Source: JTS-RE37 sp963756115
GTDB lineage: Bacteria > Bacteroidota > Bacteroidia > Flavobacteriales > Flavobacteriaceae
DNA length: 64,000 nt
Reading direction: 5' to 3'
NCBI GenBank assembly: GCA_963756115.1
Contig: CAVWMN010000010.1
Span: 1,240,001 to 1,304,000, forward strand
Each line of letters starts with the position of its first letter. Position 1 is the stretch's first letter. Position numbers and translations under genes: made by a program. The notes under the pieces were generated by a model. That model did no database searches. It saw nothing but the letters and a program-made list of their open reading frames with translations, and was not told the DNA's origin. Positions 20,241 through 29,196 of this stretch are shown piece after piece.

Positions 20241-20264
20241 CTTTGGAAGAAACCCAACCAGCAT

Positions 20265-20855
20265 ATGGCACAAACAGATAAACGCGACCAGGCCTTCCGG
20301 CTTTTCGATGCTGCAAATGAAGCAGATCCCCATACCGAGGTATGGCAGGGGAAAAATTATCCCAAAGAATTGCTCTATGCCATCCGGATGACGGAAAAAC
20401 TGTCAGACTTTGCCCCTGAAGCTTCCGAGGCATTGCAGCTGGCCGCACGTTGCCAGCACATTCGACGGTGGGAGATCCCCAGGGAATCCTATGATATGGA
20501 CAGGGAGGGATATCTAAGATGGCGGCAGGATCTCAAAAAATTCCACGCCCGCAAGGCCGCTGAAATTCTGGAAAAGGCAGGATATGACGAAAAAGCTATT
20601 GAGGAAGTGACTTTTTTGCTGGAAAAAAAGCAGTTGAAAAGAAACAAGGATACCCAAACCCTGGAGGATGTTATTTGCCTGGTCTTTCTGCAGTATTACC
20701 TGGAGCCGTTTGCCAAAGAACATTCTGAAGATAAACTGGTCGAAATTCTCCGGAAAACATGGCGTAAAATGTCGGCAGAAGGGCAGCAAGCTGCTATGCG
20801 GCTGCCATTATCCCGAAGGACCCTCGATCTGGTTTCCAAAGCCCTCGACGCCTGA
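20265..20855 (+). CDS. DUF4202 family protein
   Basis: 196 residues, mostly helical, without membrane segments. It shows the family blocks AFRLFDAANEADP, ARCQHIRRWEIPR and RQDLKKFHARKAAEIL, with a His (QHIRRW) and Asp/Glu-rich HD-like look (LEDVICLVFLQYYL). DUF4202 genes are repeatedly found beside nitrite reductase or sulfur-assimilation genes; the molecular role is not known. Here it sits between nirD and the sensor kinase with spacings of 25 and 32 bases, so it should be co-expressed with nitrite reduction. Confidence 0.85.
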   Translation: MAQTDKRDQAFRLFDAANEADPHTEVWQGKNYPKELLYAIRMTEKLSDFAPEASEALQLAARCQHIRRWEIPRESYDMDREGYLRWRQDLKKFHARKAAEILEKAGYDEKAIEEVTFLLEKKQLKRNKDTQTLEDVICLVFLQYYLEPFAKEHSEDKLVEILRKTWRKMSAEGQQAAMRLPLSRRTLDLVSKALDA

Positions 20856-20887
20856 CTTCCTGTTTTTTAAACTTTTAATTATGGAAA

Positions 20888-22745
20888 ATGAGCACGGACG
20901 AAACCCGGTTGCCTTTAGACACGATAACCTTTTTAAGGATCCGCAAGTGGTACCTGCTGGCCCTGGCTGCCATTGCCATTTCCATAATTAGCGCCCAGGT
21001 ACTCATCCAAAGACATTTAAATTCACAGTTAAATGATTCCCGGGTCATAAACGTTGCGGGAAAACAGCGGGCTTACAGCCAGAAGCTGGCCAAGGAGGTT
21101 TTATTACTTCGCCAATACCAGGACAGCGATGACCGCAGAAAGATGAGGGATACCCTGGAAGCAACCCTCCATATCTGGAAGGTTTCACACAAGGCATTGC
21201 TGGCGGGAGACGATAGCCTGGGTATCCCTGCGGGACAGGATGATAAAATCCGTGAACTTTTTACGTTGCTCACCCCCTACCACACAGCCATGGTCACAGC
21301 AACCGAAGGTATTCTGAACCTAAGTGAAATCGGTTCCGATACCCTGCAATTACAGTTGGATGCCTACATAGCGACGGTACTTCAGAATGAAGGGGGTTTC
21401 CTGAATATGATGGACACCATCGTCAATGAATATGATGAACGCAGCAAGGAACACCTGGAAGACCTGAAACGAAAAGAATATATTTTACTGACCATTTCGC
21501 TGGCGATCCTCCTGCTGGAAATATTCTTTATTTTCAGACCACTTTCTGTGCAGGTCAGGGATACGATCTCGGACCTGATGGCCCGCAAAAAGGAATCGGA
21601 AGAATATACCGATGAAATCAAAAAATTATTCGGGGAGAAAAGAACGCTCTTTACAGAAGCTGCAGGAACTCAATTTTGTTATCGATAATGCTGCCCTCTT
21701 CGCGAGTGCCAAAAGCGATGGTGACGTTGTCTTTATCAGCAGGAAATTTTTAGATCTCCTCGGATGCAACGATCAGGACCGGAACAAACCGCTGGCAGAG
21801 CTTCTTACGACCGATGAAGGGCAGCAACAATATCTCAGGGAAGTTTTAAAAAGCAACAGGAAGAATATACGAACCGAGGAAATAAAGATCAGATCTGCCA
21901 AGGGAGAAGAGCTTTGGTTGGATATGTCCATCATTCCCATGCACGGATCAAGTTTGCAGCAGAGTATCCTGATACTTTGTTCGGATATTACAGAACGCAA
22001 GCGGACCCAACTAAAAGTTGCCCAATTGACCAGGGAAAATTATGAGGAATCAATGCGTCAAAAGCAATTACAGGCCAGCCAGATTGTGGAGGGGCAGGAG
22101 GAAGAACGCAAACGGATTGCCAAGGACATCCATGACGGAATCGGGCAGATGCTGACAGCTTTAAAATTTAACATTGAGTCCATCAACCTTAATAACAAGG
22201 AAAAAACAGCCGAAAAAATCGCGTATATAAAAGGCCTTACAGCCGATCTCATCAAAGGCGTACGCACGGCAACTTTTAACCTGACCCCTCCGGAACTTAG
22301 TGACCATGGACTCTTTCCGGCAATCCAAAAAATGACAGTTGAATTATCCAAACTGACAGGCAAAACTATCCTGTTCGAGAATATGGCCCGGGAAACCGTG
22401 CGTCTTGATTCCCTGGCCGAAACCAATATTTACCGGGTGGTGCAGGAAGCTGTGAACAATGCCATTAAATATGCGGAGGCCACCTACATCTTAGTGACCA
22501 TTAACTACAGCAACCGTATTTTGAGCGTGGTCATAGATGATGATGGAAAGGGGTTCGATCCTGCTGAAAAAGGGAACGCACCAAAAAATACAAGTGGTGG
22601 CGGGATGGGGCTGTTTTTCATGAAAGAGCGGATTGGCTATATCAATGGTCGCTTGTTCCTGCATTCGGTTCCGGGGAAAGGCACCCGTGTAACGATCAAC
22701 TACAATACCGCAAAAAACAAACGGGAGTCCGGCAGCATAGGTTGA
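20888..22745 (+). pseudogene. NarX/NreB-like sensor histidine kinase with PilJ/NIT-type domain, frameshifted
   Basis: The two frames give about 618 residues. The first part (20888-21688): membrane helix (WYLLALAAIAISIISAQVL), a periplasmic helical domain containing RVINVAGKQRAYSQKLAKEV, which resembles the P-box of NarX and the type IV pili methyl-accepting (PilJ) domain, and a second helix (ILLTISLAILLLEIFFIF). The second part (from about 21640): a PAS domain, HisKA_3 dimerisation segment with the phospho-His (RKRIAKDIHDGIGQML) and a HATPase (VVQEAVNNAIKYA, GGGMGLFFMKERI). The break is in AAAA at 21638-21641; three A restore GEKERSLQKLQEL. It should sense nitrate and signal to the NarL-type regulator at 13 kb. 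Confidence 0.87.
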
Positions 22746-22928
22746 TGACCAACTACCTATGGGAGTATATGAAGCGCAGAACAAATGGTGATCCTTTCCG
22801 CTACAGGGTTATGATCCAGCACTGGCATGTGTAGATCTTATTATCAATCCGATACCTACCCCGTACTTTAAACCGTGAGAACTATGCGATCCCGCAATGG
22901 ACTCGGGCAAAATCAAGGAGAAAATTCT

Positions 22929-24734
22929 TCAGAGGTCCGGATTAGCCTGGTATAATTTTGATATTTCCTGCTGTTTCCCCCCTGCTTTTAGCCCACCTTC
23001 CTGTCTCCGTGCCAGGTTATCAACCATGATCTCCGCGGTGGCACTGCATGCCTGTAATCCATAGGAATACGGGCGTAAACCTGAACTGTGAGTAAAGGAA
23101 ATGTCATACAGGTTCTCATTGGGTTCGCCATGAATATCAAAGACCTGGTATGCAGCATTTATGGCTATTCCCCCGATTTGATAATTCCCGCTTTCAGCTG
23201 GCAATCGGTTATCCGATTCCGCTGCGATGTCCCCGAACTCTTTTTTATCGACAACTGCCACCTTTGCAGGTTGTACGAATCCCTGTTCTACCAGGGACGG
23301 GAAGGGATAATCTTCCAATTCAATATTTTTCTGGCCCCCGCAACCGATGAACATTTTATAATCAAAATTCCGGCTTTCTTCCCCAGCTGTCAGCCTTATC
23401 CTGGTGGCTTCCCGGGAGGGTTGTTCATCCAAAACCGTTACTTTTCCGCTTTGCAATTCCAGCTTTCCCGCATCGTGTAGCGCAAGGAGTATTTTGGCCG
23501 AACACAATGGCAGGGCGGCAATGACATTCATAAGGAACGGCATGATGGTCTTGTGGAAAAAGAGGTGGTCTTCGGCCGGCATAAACTCCGCATGAAAGTT
23601 GAGGGAGTACATCAGGTCGTCCATAACCTCTTTCCAGTGGATCGGTTTGTTTTTGTCGACCGATTCGCTTGCCTTCTCCATTTCCTGTTTCATACCATCA
23701 AAAGCGTTGGGATATTCATGCCTTTCAGACATTTTCTCCACAAATTCCTCCATCCCGAATTCAGGCTTATCCAATGCGCCTGCCACAGGTCCCAGCCCAT
23801 CTTTCCGGAGGGCTTCCTGAAGGGCAGGCCTGCAAACAGCATCAAAAAAAGTCCGGATGCGCAGGTGTCCTTTTTTGTCAAGAAGCCCCATCATCCCCGC
23901 CCGGTCAACATGCCGGTATATTTCGCGCATCGGTTCTTCCTGCTCATATTGCAGGTGTGGCAGCCACCCATTGACATCGTGCATTACCAGTTTGAAGTTT
24001 TCCGTCCCGGCTGCCGGTTCATACACGGTATGACCTTCAGCTTCGCTAAATGTACCGTGGCGATGAGACAGCGAGGAGACCACATCAAAGGCACTCAGTG
24101 ACGCGCCCAGGATGCCAACCGGGAAGTTATACCGCTCCCCCGCTTCCGGCAGTAGTTTTGATATGGGCCATGGGGAAGCGAAATACTTTCTTTCCGGATT
24201 GTCCTTTTCCTTAAATACATGGCCTGTCGCGATTACCACTTTATCAGCGATGAAGGATTTGCCGGATTCTGATAACAATTGGAATTTGTCTCCTTCCGGG
24301 ATAATGTCGTCTATCCCTTCAGAAGGAAATTCACGGAAATCAATACCCGAATCCTTTAATTTCTCCACATAGGCCACATACTGTGAATGGAAATAGGCTC
24401 CCAGGGCGAGCCGGCTGTAAACCTCGGATTCATCGATTTCGTTCCTGGACAACCCATATTCCTGTAGCACATCGGCGGGCTGCTTTCGAAGCCATTCCGC
24501 GAAACTTTCGGTTAACCCGGGAATTTCTTCGGAAGAAATATTGGACATGTTATATTTATCCGTGGTCAAAGGGGAATAGGGCATTCCCATTCCCATGATT
24601 GCCTCCTTTTCATATAACAGGATCTGCCCGATTGCCGTTCTGAGGATATGGATGTTGTCAAATAGATGCTTCAGCAAAAAAATTGCCGTAGGGCCGGAAC
24701 CTATGATGGCCAGCGACCTATTATTTTGGTTCAT
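22929..24734 (-). CDS. FAD/NAD(P)-binding protein (NAD_binding_9 type)
   Basis: 601 residues from the ATG at 24734; a start at 24746 is also possible. The N-terminus has a dinucleotide-binding fold (RSLAIIGSGPTAIFLLKHLF) and the later blocks VVIATGHVFKEKDNP and PVGILGASLSAFDVVSSL typical of the FAD-NAD(P)-binding family with PF13454. Members are flavoprotein monooxygenase- or oxidase-like, with unknown substrates. No signal peptide; cytoplasmic. It is convergent with the sensor kinase and divergent from the cyclase gene. No link to nitrate use is visible. Confidence 0.8.
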   Translation of the reverse strand: MNQNNRSLAIIGSGPTAIFLLKHLFDNIHILRTAIGQILLYEKEAIMGMGMPYSPLTTDKYNMSNISSEEIPGLTESFAEWLRKQPADVLQEYGLSRNEIDESEVYSRLALGAYFHSQYVAYVEKLKDSGIDFREFPSEGIDDIIPEGDKFQLLSESGKSFIADKVVIATGHVFKEKDNPERKYFASPWPISKLLPEAGERYNFPVGILGASLSAFDVVSSLSHRHGTFSEAEGHTVYEPAAGTENFKLVMHDVNGWLPHLQYEQEEPMREIYRHVDRAGMMGLLDKKGHLRIRTFFDAVCRPALQEALRKDGLGPVAGALDKPEFGMEEFVEKMSERHEYPNAFDGMKQEMEKASESVDKNKPIHWKEVMDDLMYSLNFHAEFMPAEDHLFFHKTIMPFLMNVIAALPLCSAKILLALHDAGKLELQSGKVTVLDEQPSREATRIRLTAGEESRNFDYKMFIGCGGQKNIELEDYPFPSLVEQGFVQPAKVAVVDKKEFGDIAAESDNRLPAESGNYQIGGIAINAAYQVFDIHGEPNENLYDISFTHSSGLRPYSYGLQACSATAEIMVDNLARRQEGGLKAGGKQQEISKLYQANPDL

Positions 24735-24935
24735 ACCAATTTTCATTTTTTGTAGGAGAAAGGTATATGATGATGGCCAGCCGGATTGCTGCTATCACGA
24801 ATTAAAATAACAATTCTGCCAACTGGTTTTCAGGTACCTGTTAGCAACAAAAGTGTGAAAATGCAAACCTGGACATGGGTATTTCCATGTCCGCTTTTGA
24901 CATCTTGTTGTCCGTAATGGTCCTGAATGTCAATA

Positions 24936-24943
24936 TACATTTG
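24936..24943 (+). promoter_or_regulatory. -7 promoter box of the cyclase gene
   Basis: TACATTTG matches the Bacteroidota TAnnTTTG box and ends 19 bases before the ATG at 24962, supporting that start over the upstream in-frame ATGs. Confidence 0.45.
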
Positions 24944-24961
24944 TATTGTAAAATAAACGTT

Positions 24962-25633
24962 ATGGAAAAAAATATTGCAATTCTAATGGCCGATTTATCT
25001 GGGTATACAGCGCTCACAGAAACACATGGCCCCGCTTCAGCCGCGGATCTAATTGATAAGTATATCTCCATTGCAGAAAAATGCCTGGTTGGTGACTGTA
25101 AACTTCATCAATGCATAGGAGATGAAATAATGTTCATCTCTGAAAACCCGGATCATTTGCTTCAAACGGCGGTCAACCTGGAAGCCAGTATTGTAACCGA
25201 AGAAAATTTCTTGCAGGTACATGGTGGGCTTCATTTTGGCAATATCCTGGAGAGGGGTGGTAATTATTTCGGATCAACAGTCAATTTGGCTTCCCGTATA
25301 GCTGCAAAAGCTGACGCAGGTTCATTTTGGTGTTCTGGCGAATTCGAGAATTCAATATCGGATAAATCTATCTGTACATTTAGCTCAAAAGGGAAACACC
25401 TCTTTAAAAATATTGTGGGAGAAAAAGAGGTATTTGAAATAGGCACGAGCAATTTCCAGACATATCATATTGATCCGGTCTGCCGAATGCTGATCATAGA
25501 TCACACACATGCTGTACGGCGTACACATGAGGATGAACGTTACTTTTGCTCATCGAAGTGCCTCGAGATATATGAGGCCCAACACTTAGAATTCGAGGCA
25601 GCTCAAAATGAATGCGAAATATTAATAGGTTGA
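24962..25633 (+). CDS. Class III adenylate/guanylate cyclase-like protein with YHS metal-binding domain
   Basis: 223 residues. Residues 1 to about 160 form a cyclase homology domain: IAILMADLSGYTALTETHG carries the first metal Asp, and QCIGDEIMFI the second-metal region; FGSTVNLASRIAAKA is the conserved transition-state Asn/Arg helix. The C-terminus is a YHS (TRASH-like) domain (DPVCRMLI...YFCSSKCLEIYEA) with three Cys able to hold a metal. The combination suggests a cyclase or cyclase-like sensor whose activity could respond to a metal or redox state; this is inference. The next gene begins 35 bases after its stop. Confidence 0.8.
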   Translation: MEKNIAILMADLSGYTALTETHGPASAADLIDKYISIAEKCLVGDCKLHQCIGDEIMFISENPDHLLQTAVNLEASIVTEENFLQVHGGLHFGNILERGGNYFGSTVNLASRIAAKADAGSFWCSGEFENSISDKSICTFSSKGKHLFKNIVGEKEVFEIGTSNFQTYHIDPVCRMLIIDHTHAVRRTHEDERYFCSSKCLEIYEAQHLEFEAAQNECEILIG

Positions 25634-25668
25634 TTTATACAATCGGTTCCTTACTAAATTATACAACA

Positions 25669-26082
25669 ATGATACCAGTGATGATCGGGATTTCCTCCGG
25701 ACTTTTAATCGTATTACTTTTCAGTATTTTAAGGCATTTGGACAAAAAACATATCTATGGGCTTATTCTGTCAGGTATCGGATTTCTGTATGTTGGTTTT
25801 GCCTGGACCGAGTTGCAGGCGCTGATTATCAATTCAATCCAGGGAGTCGTATTTATATTTTTGGCCTATTATGGTATAAAAGGAAGTATATATATTCTTG
25901 CTTTGGGGTATTTCCTCCACGGATGCTGGGATATTGTCTATGGATTTTACGGACTGCCAGGCCTGATCCCCCCAAACTACGACTTGTTTTGTTCATCCCT
26001 GGATCTCACCATTTGTGCCTATATCGCAGTGTTCAACAGAAATTTCAACGTTAGCAGCGCCACCCATAAAATAGTTGTTTAA
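25669..26082 (+). CDS. DUF6010 family membrane protein
   Basis: 137 residues from the ATG at 25669, the first start beyond the preceding gene; an earlier in-frame ATG at 25612 would overlap the cyclase gene. Four hydrophobic helices are visible. The block YFLHGCWDIVYGFYG and the closing CSSLDLTICAYIAVF fit DUF6010. No known function. It is probably co-transcribed with the cyclase and lies 115 bases before the DJ-1/AraC regulator. Confidence 0.7.
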   Translation: MIPVMIGISSGLLIVLLFSILRHLDKKHIYGLILSGIGFLYVGFAWTELQALIINSIQGVVFIFLAYYGIKGSIYILALGYFLHGCWDIVYGFYGLPGLIPPNYDLFCSSLDLTICAYIAVFNRNFNVSSATHKIVV

Positions 26083-26197
26083 ATTCCTCCATACCCTGCA
26101 GGTATTACAAACTTTTAATTTAAATGGATAAAATTTCATAAGATTACAACAGATTATCATAACTTGATTTACACCTCCTTTATTAAATCACTAAGAA

Positions 26198-27112
26198 ATG
26201 CAAAAGTTCGCTTTCATCATTCCACCTACCGTTGAATTATTAGACCTTGCCGGTCCGGTCCAGGTTTTTACCGAAGCCAAGTTTTACGGCTTCAACATCG
26301 ATATTGAATTTTATCAATATCAGGATTCCCCGGTTAGTACCTCAGGACTGGGGTTTGAAAAAATCCGGAGCTATAAGGAAGCTGATCTAATGGAAGGTGA
26401 TTTTGTCTTTATGCCCGGAATGAATTTTGAATATGTCAGGAGCATCGCTTTTAAGGCGGAAAAGGAATTTTTCAATTGGTTAAAGGATTGTTCAGAAAAA
26501 AAAGTTACGGTTTGTTCCATTTGTAATGGTGCTTTTGCTTTGGGCCATGCAGGTTTATTAACCCATACCGAATGCACCACCCACTGGCGAAGGGTTTCCG
26601 AATTGCAACTGCAATTCCCTCAGGCAAGGGTTGTTTCGGATGTATTGTTTATCAGGAGCAATACAATTTATACAAGTGCCGGCATCAGTGCCGGTATTGA
26701 TCTGGCTTTGGCCATCCTGGAAGAAATAAAAGGACCTTTATTTACCCATAAGGTGGCAAGGGGTCTTGTAGTATATCACAGGCGGAGTGGCAGACACCAA
26801 CAACATAGTATTTACCTGGATTACAGGAACCATATCAACCCACAAGTGCATAAGGTGCAGGATTTCCTGATTGAAAACCTTTCCAAGGAAAACAATATAG
26901 AATCCCTTGCCTCGATTGTTGGGATGAGTTCAAGAAATCTCAGCAGGGTATTTAAAGAAAAGACAGGTTCTACAGTCCTGGAATACCTTACACAGCTACG
27001 CATAGAATATGCGCAAACCATGCTTCATAACCCGGAATATACCATGGAATATATAGCCTCCAAATGCGGCTTTAGAACAGCAAGGCAACTGCAACGGATT
27101 TTAAAGAAATAA
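26198..27112 (+). CDS. GlxA-type transcriptional regulator (DJ-1/PfpI + AraC)
   Basis: 304 residues. Residues 1-185 are a DJ-1/PfpI-like domain (FAFIIPPTVELLDLAGPVQVF) with the elbow Cys in TVCSICNGAFALG. Residues about 215-304 form two AraC helix-turn-helix motifs (NIESLASIVGMSSRNLSRVFK and YIASKCGFRTARQLQRILK). GlxA-type regulators respond to small metabolites and usually activate neighbouring genes; the effector is unknown. Candidate targets are the upstream cyclase/DUF6010 pair. Length is normal. Confidence 0.88.
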   Translation: MQKFAFIIPPTVELLDLAGPVQVFTEAKFYGFNIDIEFYQYQDSPVSTSGLGFEKIRSYKEADLMEGDFVFMPGMNFEYVRSIAFKAEKEFFNWLKDCSEKKVTVCSICNGAFALGHAGLLTHTECTTHWRRVSELQLQFPQARVVSDVLFIRSNTIYTSAGISAGIDLALAILEEIKGPLFTHKVARGLVVYHRRSGRHQQHSIYLDYRNHINPQVHKVQDFLIENLSKENNIESLASIVGMSSRNLSRVFKEKTGSTVLEYLTQLRIEYAQTMLHNPEYTMEYIASKCGFRTARQLQRILKK

Positions 27113-27120
27113 TCAGGTTG

Positions 27121-27471
27121 TCACAACTGTACGTCCCTGAATAGGTTCACCATTTCTATAGGTTGATTAAATGAATGATTGATAATGATGTTGTAAACTT
27201 TCTTTCTTGCTGCTTTTTTCTTTGTTTGTAAAGGCTGGTCCTGTTTATTTCTTTTCAGGTTCTTCTCGAACTCATGAGATGATAGTCTATAAATAGCTTC
27301 GTTTGGATTGTGAGATTTGCGCTTAAGAACGGCTTCTTTCAACAGCCTTTCCAGTTCATTGAAATTCTGTGGGTTATAGTGCCTTAAATAACTGTTTTGA
27401 ATAATGCCATTGAGCCGTTCTGCAGATGGATTTTCAAGGACAACTATTCCTATACTACGGGCAATTGCAGA
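27121..27471 (-). pseudogene. C-terminal remnant of an IS3-like DDE transposase
   Basis: The frame reads leftward from about 27471 (after an in-frame stop at 27472-27474) to 27121. It contains IVVLENPSAERLNGIIQ, the region of the catalytic Glu of the integrase core, followed by SYLRHYNPQNFNELERLLKEA and a basic tail. No start codon or upstream catalytic Asp region is found, so only about 116 codons of the 3' end survive. It marks a former insertion at the right edge of the regulator gene. Confidence 0.6.
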
Positions 27472-28071
27472 CTATGGTGGCAGGTCTTACAGCACAATTT
27501 TACCGTGCGGCCCACCATCATGGGATTTCAATTCATTCTCTTCAATCGCTTAAAGTTTACTCCCATAAAAGGGACCGGGGACCCTGCTTTTGCAAGCAAC
27601 ATGGGCACCCCGGTCACTTTGGGGGATTTGTATGGTTCTCCATTAGGTATTATTAGTTTTGGATTTCCTGCAGGTACTCGCTGCGCAGACTTAGCCGGGA
27701 AAATATTGGATTTTAGTAGTACCCTTTCCGGAATTCCGGCCCTAACTTTTTTTACCCCCAAAACGGGGATAACCTTTGGGGATGATATTTCATCCAGGTG
27801 TATTTTATGCGTTTTTGCTTCAACAATTTTGGGAGGTTAATAATTGAATAATTCCAACTCTTCGGTACGTATTCTACAATTGAACGTCAAGATGCAAAAA
27901 ACGATCACAAAAAAGATTGACGGATTTCTCATAAGAGACCGGTTTCAGACAGTTTACATGCATATTATAAATATAATCAAATACTACTTGATTAGTGTTT
28001 TAAATCTTGCTGAAATCACACGCTGAAGCCCTGAGCAGGTGCCGAAATCCAACGGGGACCGCGTTCCTACC
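27472..28071. other. Non-coding or decayed stretch after the transposase remnant
   Basis: 600 bases with open frames but no recognisable protein; a 147-codon rightward frame (27397-27840) overlaps the transposase remnant antisense and has no family-like features. It may be IS or accessory debris. Confidence 0.4.
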
Positions 28072-28130
28072 CAAGCCTAGTCGCACGGGCTGCGAAGCCG
28101 AAGGGCTTCGGAGTCCTTAGGCTTTTTTAT
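28072..28130 (+). repeat. Large terminator-like hairpin
   Basis: Outer arms AAGCCTA (28073-28079) and TTAGGCTT (28117-28124) enclose an inner CCGAAG/CTTCGG hairpin and run into six T. It could stop transcription from either a former gene or the decayed stretch. The inner CCGAAG...CTTCGG resembles repeats at 34.7 and 42 kb. Confidence 0.4.
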
Positions 28131-28146
28131 CGCAAAATTTTGTTCA

Positions 28147-28209
28147 GCAAAACTGTCATTTCGACTGCCTGCCCGTCCGGCAGGCGGGCGCTCAATTTGA
28201 CAGTTTTGC
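28147..28209. repeat. Nested palindromic dispersed repeat, copy 1
   Basis: Outer arms GCAAAACTGTC / GACAGTTTTGC pair perfectly and surround a conserved core with a GC-rich inner hairpin (GCCTGCCCG / CGGGC). The same core recurs at 34817-34876 (opposite orientation) and 41835-41882, with different outer arms. Confidence 0.7.
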
Positions 28210-28476
28210 CACTCCATATTTACCCCGTTCGGTATACGTCCTCTTGCACTTACACTTGTTACTGCAATCTTTTACTTACCCTTGTTACAGCAATCTCTTA
28301 CTTCCTGAACTACGTTCCGGAAAACCGATTTTATTTACGACTCCCAGCCCGCTTCCTGACCAGTGGTAAATTCTCGAAAACATGCATTTTATAGGGCATT
28401 AAAGGCTATTCAAAGACCTTTTTATCACTATTGCCTATAGCTTTCTTAAATTTAATTAAACCTTAAACAAAAAATT

Positions 28477-29046
28477 ATGAAAAAATTAATGTTACGCTCG
28501 TTTTCATTCGGGGCACTGCTCCTATTCATTTCCTGCTCCACAGAACCCTATACAGGCGATGAATTGACAGCTACCAACCTTCAAGCTACCAGTAATCAAG
28601 GGTGCGAAACCGGTTTCGCAATTTGTGAACAAAATATTTCCACCTGTTTTATAGAGGATGGTTTCAACAGATGGGGCTGGACAATCGGACCGGTATCCCC
28701 TGGCAAGCATGTCTTTCCAATATACACGGGGGCGGGACAATGTGATACTTCAAAAGGCAGTTTTTCTGCAAAAGTAAGGCTCAATTACGAAGATGGAGTG
28801 GCAACGGTCGTATTTATTGCCAATGATGGCAATGCTTTTGAGGAAACACATCTTTACATCGGGAATGATCCGTATCCGATGCAGGTGAAGGGCAAGAAAG
28901 TTACACCAACGGTGGCACCCGGGCAATATCCTTACAAACATGGTAACCTGGATAACGCGACAAGGGATACTTACTCAGTTGACGGCCTTTCAGGGGATAT
29001 CTATATTATCGCTCATGCCGTGGTATGCACCAATGGCCCGGTATAA
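28477..29046 (+). CDS. Cys-rich secreted lipoprotein of unknown function
   Basis: 189 residues. Signal peptide with lipobox (LLLFISCSTE, Cys about residue 20). The mature part is a single domain with conserved-looking Cys and aromatic residues: CETGFAICEQN, STCFIEDGFNRWGWTIGP, GAGQCDTSKGSF, and a final CTNGPV. It looks like an all-beta domain with disulfides, exposed at the cell surface. I do not recognise the family. A strong terminator follows. It lies in a repeat-rich stretch between the transposase remnant and the alcohol dehydrogenase, so it may be accessory. Confidence 0.7.
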   Translation: MKKLMLRSFSFGALLLFISCSTEPYTGDELTATNLQATSNQGCETGFAICEQNISTCFIEDGFNRWGWTIGPVSPGKHVFPIYTGAGQCDTSKGSFSAKVRLNYEDGVATVVFIANDGNAFEETHLYIGNDPYPMQVKGKKVTPTVAPGQYPYKHGNLDNATRDTYSVDGLSGDIYIIAHAVVCTNGPV

Positions 29047-29063
29047 CAAATCAATTTAAGTTT

Positions 29064-29097
29064 AATAATCCCCGTCCCAAGCGGGGATTATTTTTTT
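29064..29097 (+). terminator. Intrinsic terminator after the lipoprotein gene
   Basis: Stem AATAATCCCCG / CGGGGATTATT (11 bp) with a 7-base loop followed by T residues, 18 bases after the stop. Confidence 0.85.
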
Positions 29098-29196
29098 GGC
29101 ATTCCCCGTGTTTTCTCCCGAGGCGTTCATATTTATTCATGAGACCTTCGCCCGACTAGCTTCCAACGATCCCCCGGGTGCCTGTCCACCATCTTG

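Noticed and set aside
24875..24961. N-terminal extension of the cyclase
   Set aside because: It spans a TACATTTG promoter box, and the ATG at 24962 opens directly into the cyclase domain.
27397..27840. 147-codon rightward open frame
   Set aside because: It lies antisense to the transposase remnant over its first part and shows no signal, helix or domain pattern.
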